Part shown: one piece after another, positions 14,220 through 15,950 of the stretch | How the letters are laid out: each line of letters opens with the position of its first letter | Position numbering within the stretch: the stretch's first letter is position 1 | DNA from: Acidiferrobacteraceae bacterium | Lineage (GTDB): Bacteria; Pseudomonadota; Gammaproteobacteria; Acidiferrobacterales; Acidiferrobacteraceae | NCBI GenBank assembly: GCA_027343725.1 | Contig: DAHWKH010000075.1 | Coordinates: 1 to 15,950, forward strand | DNA length: 15,950 bases | Direction of reading: 5' to 3' | Made by a program: the position numbers and the translations under genes | Notes under the pieces: model-generated | Seen by the model: the letters and a program-made list of their open reading frames with translations, nothing else | Told to the model about the DNA's origin: nothing | Databases searched by the model: none

Positions 14220-15493
14220 CGAGTGCGCCGCTGACCGGGGAGCGTCCCTCGGAACTGGCGGTGCTGGGGGCCTGCGCGCGCGACGCGGCAGGCGCTTGCG
14301 CGCGCGCGACCACGGCCGTGAAGAACGCGGCGTTGCGCGCGATGGCGGGGGTTTTGCGGGCGCGCGCTCAGGATCTCAAGGCGGCGAACGCGGCCGATGT
14401 GAAGGCGGCCGAGGCCGCCGGTCTCGAGGCCGCCCTGATCGATCGCCTGACCCTGACGGACGCGGCCATCGAGCGCATGGCCGAGGGCCTGCTCGAGATG
14501 GCGGCCCTCCCGGATCCCGTGGGTGAAGTGACGGGTTTGAGCGAGCGGCCCTCGGGGATCCGAGTCGGGCGCATGCGCGTGCCGCTCGGCGTCATCGGGA
14601 TCATCTACGAGTCGCGCCCGAACGTCACCGCGGATGCCGCGGGGCTGTGTTTGAAGGCCGGTAACGCGGTCATCCTCCGCGGCGGGTCGGAGGCGATCCG
14701 CTCGAATGCCGCGATCGCCGACTGTCTGCGCGCGGGGCTTGCCGACGCCGGTCTGCCGGCGGGCGCCCTCGGGCTCGTGACGACCACCGACCGCGCGGCG
14801 GTCAGCGAGATGCTGCGTATGGAGGGGGTTATCGATCTGCTGATCCCCCGCGGCGGCAAGGGGCTCGTCGAGCTCGTCAGCCGCGAGGCCCGCATGCCGG
14901 TCCTGAAGCATCTGCACGGCGTCTGCCACGTCTACATCGACGACGATGCCGACGGCGACAAGGCCATGGCCGTGGCGATCAACGCCAAGACCCAGCGCTA
15001 CGGCACCTGCAACACCATGGAAACGCTGCTCATCGCGCGCTCGCGCGCGCCCGAACTCCTGCCGCGCCTGGCCGAGGCTTACCGGGAACGGGGCGTCGAG
15101 CTGCGCGCCTGCCGCGAGAGCCGGCAGTGGATCCCGGACGCGCTGCCGGCCTCGGAGGCCGATTGGGAGACCGAGTACCTGGCCCCGATCCTCGCCATCC
15201 GCACGGTCGCGGATCTCGATGCGGCCATGGCCCATATCGCGCAATATGGTTCGCGGCACACCGACGCGATCGTGACCGAGAACTGGACGGCCGCCCAGCG
15301 CTTCCTGCGCGAGGTCGACGCGAGTTCGGTCATGGTCAACGCCTCCACGCGTTTCGCCGACGGTTTCGAGTACGGCCTGGGAGCGGAGATCGGGATCAGC
15401 ACCGATAAGTTCCATGCCCGGGGACCGGTCGGGCTCGAGGGCCTGACCTCGCAAAAGTTCATCGTTTGGGGTGACGGGCATATCCGCGTATAA
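14216..15493 (+). CDS. proA: Gamma-glutamyl phosphate reductase
   Basis: ProA is the NADPH-dependent enzyme of proline synthesis that turns gamma-glutamyl phosphate into glutamate semialdehyde. The 425-residue protein has the family blocks VPLGVIGIIYESRPNVT (122-138) and NAVILRGGSEA (150-160). HLHGVCHVY is followed by the catalytic Cys C265 in KTQRYGTCNTMETLL. The C-terminal part has SSVMVNASTRFADGFEYGLG with DKFHARGPVGLEGLT. Length is normal. The start is GTG overlapping the holA stop in GTGA. No ATG lies near, and the next downstream starts would remove conserved helix sequence. proB is not adjacent. Insertion between holA and nadD resembles the proA-nadD pairing of Pseudomonas more than the E. 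coli order. Confidence 0.97.
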   Translation: MTSAPLTGERPSELAVLGACARDAAGACARATTAVKNAALRAMAGVLRARAQDLKAANAADVKAAEAAGLEAALIDRLTLTDAAIERMAEGLLEMAALPDPVGEVTGLSERPSGIRVGRMRVPLGVIGIIYESRPNVTADAAGLCLKAGNAVILRGGSEAIRSNAAIADCLRAGLADAGLPAGALGLVTTTDRAAVSEMLRMEGVIDLLIPRGGKGLVELVSREARMPVLKHLHGVCHVYIDDDADGDKAMAVAINAKTQRYGTCNTMETLLIARSRAPELLPRLAEAYRERGVELRACRESRQWIPDALPASEADWETEYLAPILAIRTVADLDAAMAHIAQYGSRHTDAIVTENWTAAQRFLREVDASSVMVNASTRFADGFEYGLGAEIGISTDKFHARGPVGLEGLTSQKFIVWGDGHIRV

Positions 15494-15500
15494 GAGTCTG

Positions 15501-15950
15501 GTGGGCGTTTTCGGCGGGACCTTCGACCCGGTCCATTGCGGGCATGTGGGGGTGGCGCAAGCGCTGATGGACGCCCTGCCCTTGACGCGTATGATCTTCG
15601 TGCCGGCGGCGCGTCCCCCGCACCGCCAGCCCCCGCTGGCCGACGCGCGCGCGCGGCTCGCGATGCTGAAGGCCGCGCTCGGCGAGGACCCGCGATTTCT
15701 CGTCGACGAGGTCGAATACCAGCGCGCCGGTCCCTCGTACACAGCCGATACCCTGCACGTGTTGCGCGCGCGTTATCAAGCGCCGCTGGCCTTGGTGTTG
15801 GGGATGGACGCCTTCCTGGGCCTGCCGAGCTGGCATCGCTGGCGGCGGGTCCTGGGGCTTGCGCATATCGTTGTGGTGAGGCGTCCCGGCTGGGACGTCC
15901 CGTTCCCGGCCTGGGCGCGGCCGCGTCTTCGGAGCAGCCCGGAGGCGCTT
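15501..15950 (+). CDS. nadD: Nicotinate-nucleotide adenylyltransferase, 5' part only
   Basis: NadD joins nicotinate mononucleotide and ATP to make deamido-NAD. The reading frame has 150 codons to the window edge without a stop. It opens with the nucleotidyltransferase signature GVFGGTFDPVHCGH (GGTFDPVH and the HxGH element). FVPAARPPHR, SYTADTL and GMDAFLGLPSWHRW then follow in the order typical of NadD. The start is uncertain. GTG at 15501 has AAGAG 4 nt before it and lies 7 nt after the proA stop. GTG at 15471 is also in frame and would add ten residues and overlap proA by 23 nt. The ISTxxR-type C-terminal ATP motif is beyond the edge. It continues the overlapping leuS-lptE-holA-proA chain. 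Confidence 0.93.
   Translation, partial: MGVFGGTFDPVHCGHVGVAQALMDALPLTRMIFVPAARPPHRQPPLADARARLAMLKAALGEDPRFLVDEVEYQRAGPSYTADTLHVLRARYQAPLALVLGMDAFLGLPSWHRWRRVLGLAHIVVVRRPGWDVPFPAWARPRLRSSPEAL

Noticed and set aside
13985..15742. 585-codon open frame on the minus strand
   Set aside because: Covers proA and the end of holA in antisense, with no recognisable domain; a shadow frame.
1..15950. tRNA, rRNA, CRISPR arrays, insertion sequences, integrases, phage or toxin-antitoxin genes
   Set aside because: None seen by eye; coding genes fill the window and no repeat arrays or transposase motifs were found. A covariance-model search would be needed to exclude small RNAs.

Overview
The window is a GC-rich, gene-dense chromosomal segment, almost certainly from a gammaproteobacterium. 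The main evidence is gene order. miaB-ybeZ-ybeY-ybeX-lnt and leuS-lptE-holA-(proA)-nadD are the two housekeeping strings found in E. coli and Pseudomonas, and here they lie almost end to end. LptE (an outer-membrane LPS assembly lipoprotein) and Lnt show a Gram-negative envelope. A glycolate oxidase subunit, a serine/alanine-glyoxylate aminotransferase, a SoxB-like metallophosphoesterase and a persulfide dioxygenase would suit a sulfur-oxidising autotroph. That lifestyle is an inference, and I cannot name a genus.

Layout. Positions 1-305 (minus strand) hold the 5' end of glcF. A 146-bp divergent intergenic region (306-451) carries a promoter candidate and strong GC-rich inverted repeats. Everything after it is on the plus strand. 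First comes an accessory block: a proteasome-like Ntn hydrolase of the BPH type (452-1024), a class V aminotransferase (1071-2186) and a leaderless SoxB-like protein (2235-3668). Then comes the RNA-modification/ribosome-maturation/envelope block: miaB (3713-5080), ybeZ/phoH-like (5099-6055, forced TTG start), ybeY (6055-6504), ybeX/corC (6509-7372) and lnt (about 7383-8870). Two sulfur genes follow, a persulfide dioxygenase (8926-9675) and a DUF442/TIGR01244 sulfurtransferase-phosphatase-like protein (9702-10166), with a promoter candidate of their own. The last block is leuS (10248-12725), lptE, holA, proA and the 5' part of nadD (cut at 15950), all overlapping or nearly so.

How the genes fit together. 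GlcF and the aminotransferase suggest glycolate to glyoxylate to glycine salvage, as needed beside RuBisCO. The dioxygenase and the DUF442 protein correspond to the two domains that are fused in Blh proteins, here as separate genes. They would oxidise glutathione persulfide in the cytoplasm. The SoxB-like protein carries SoxB signatures but no export signal, so it may act on a cytoplasmic sulfur carrier or phosphoester; this is unproven. The BPH-type protease subunit has all the catalytic positions of a threonine protease and no ATPase partner nearby. The BPH gene and the leaderless SoxB-like gene are the two least ordinary items. I saw no tRNA, rRNA, CRISPR array, insertion sequence, integrase or convincing intrinsic terminator, and no gene-free stretch longer than 146 bp.
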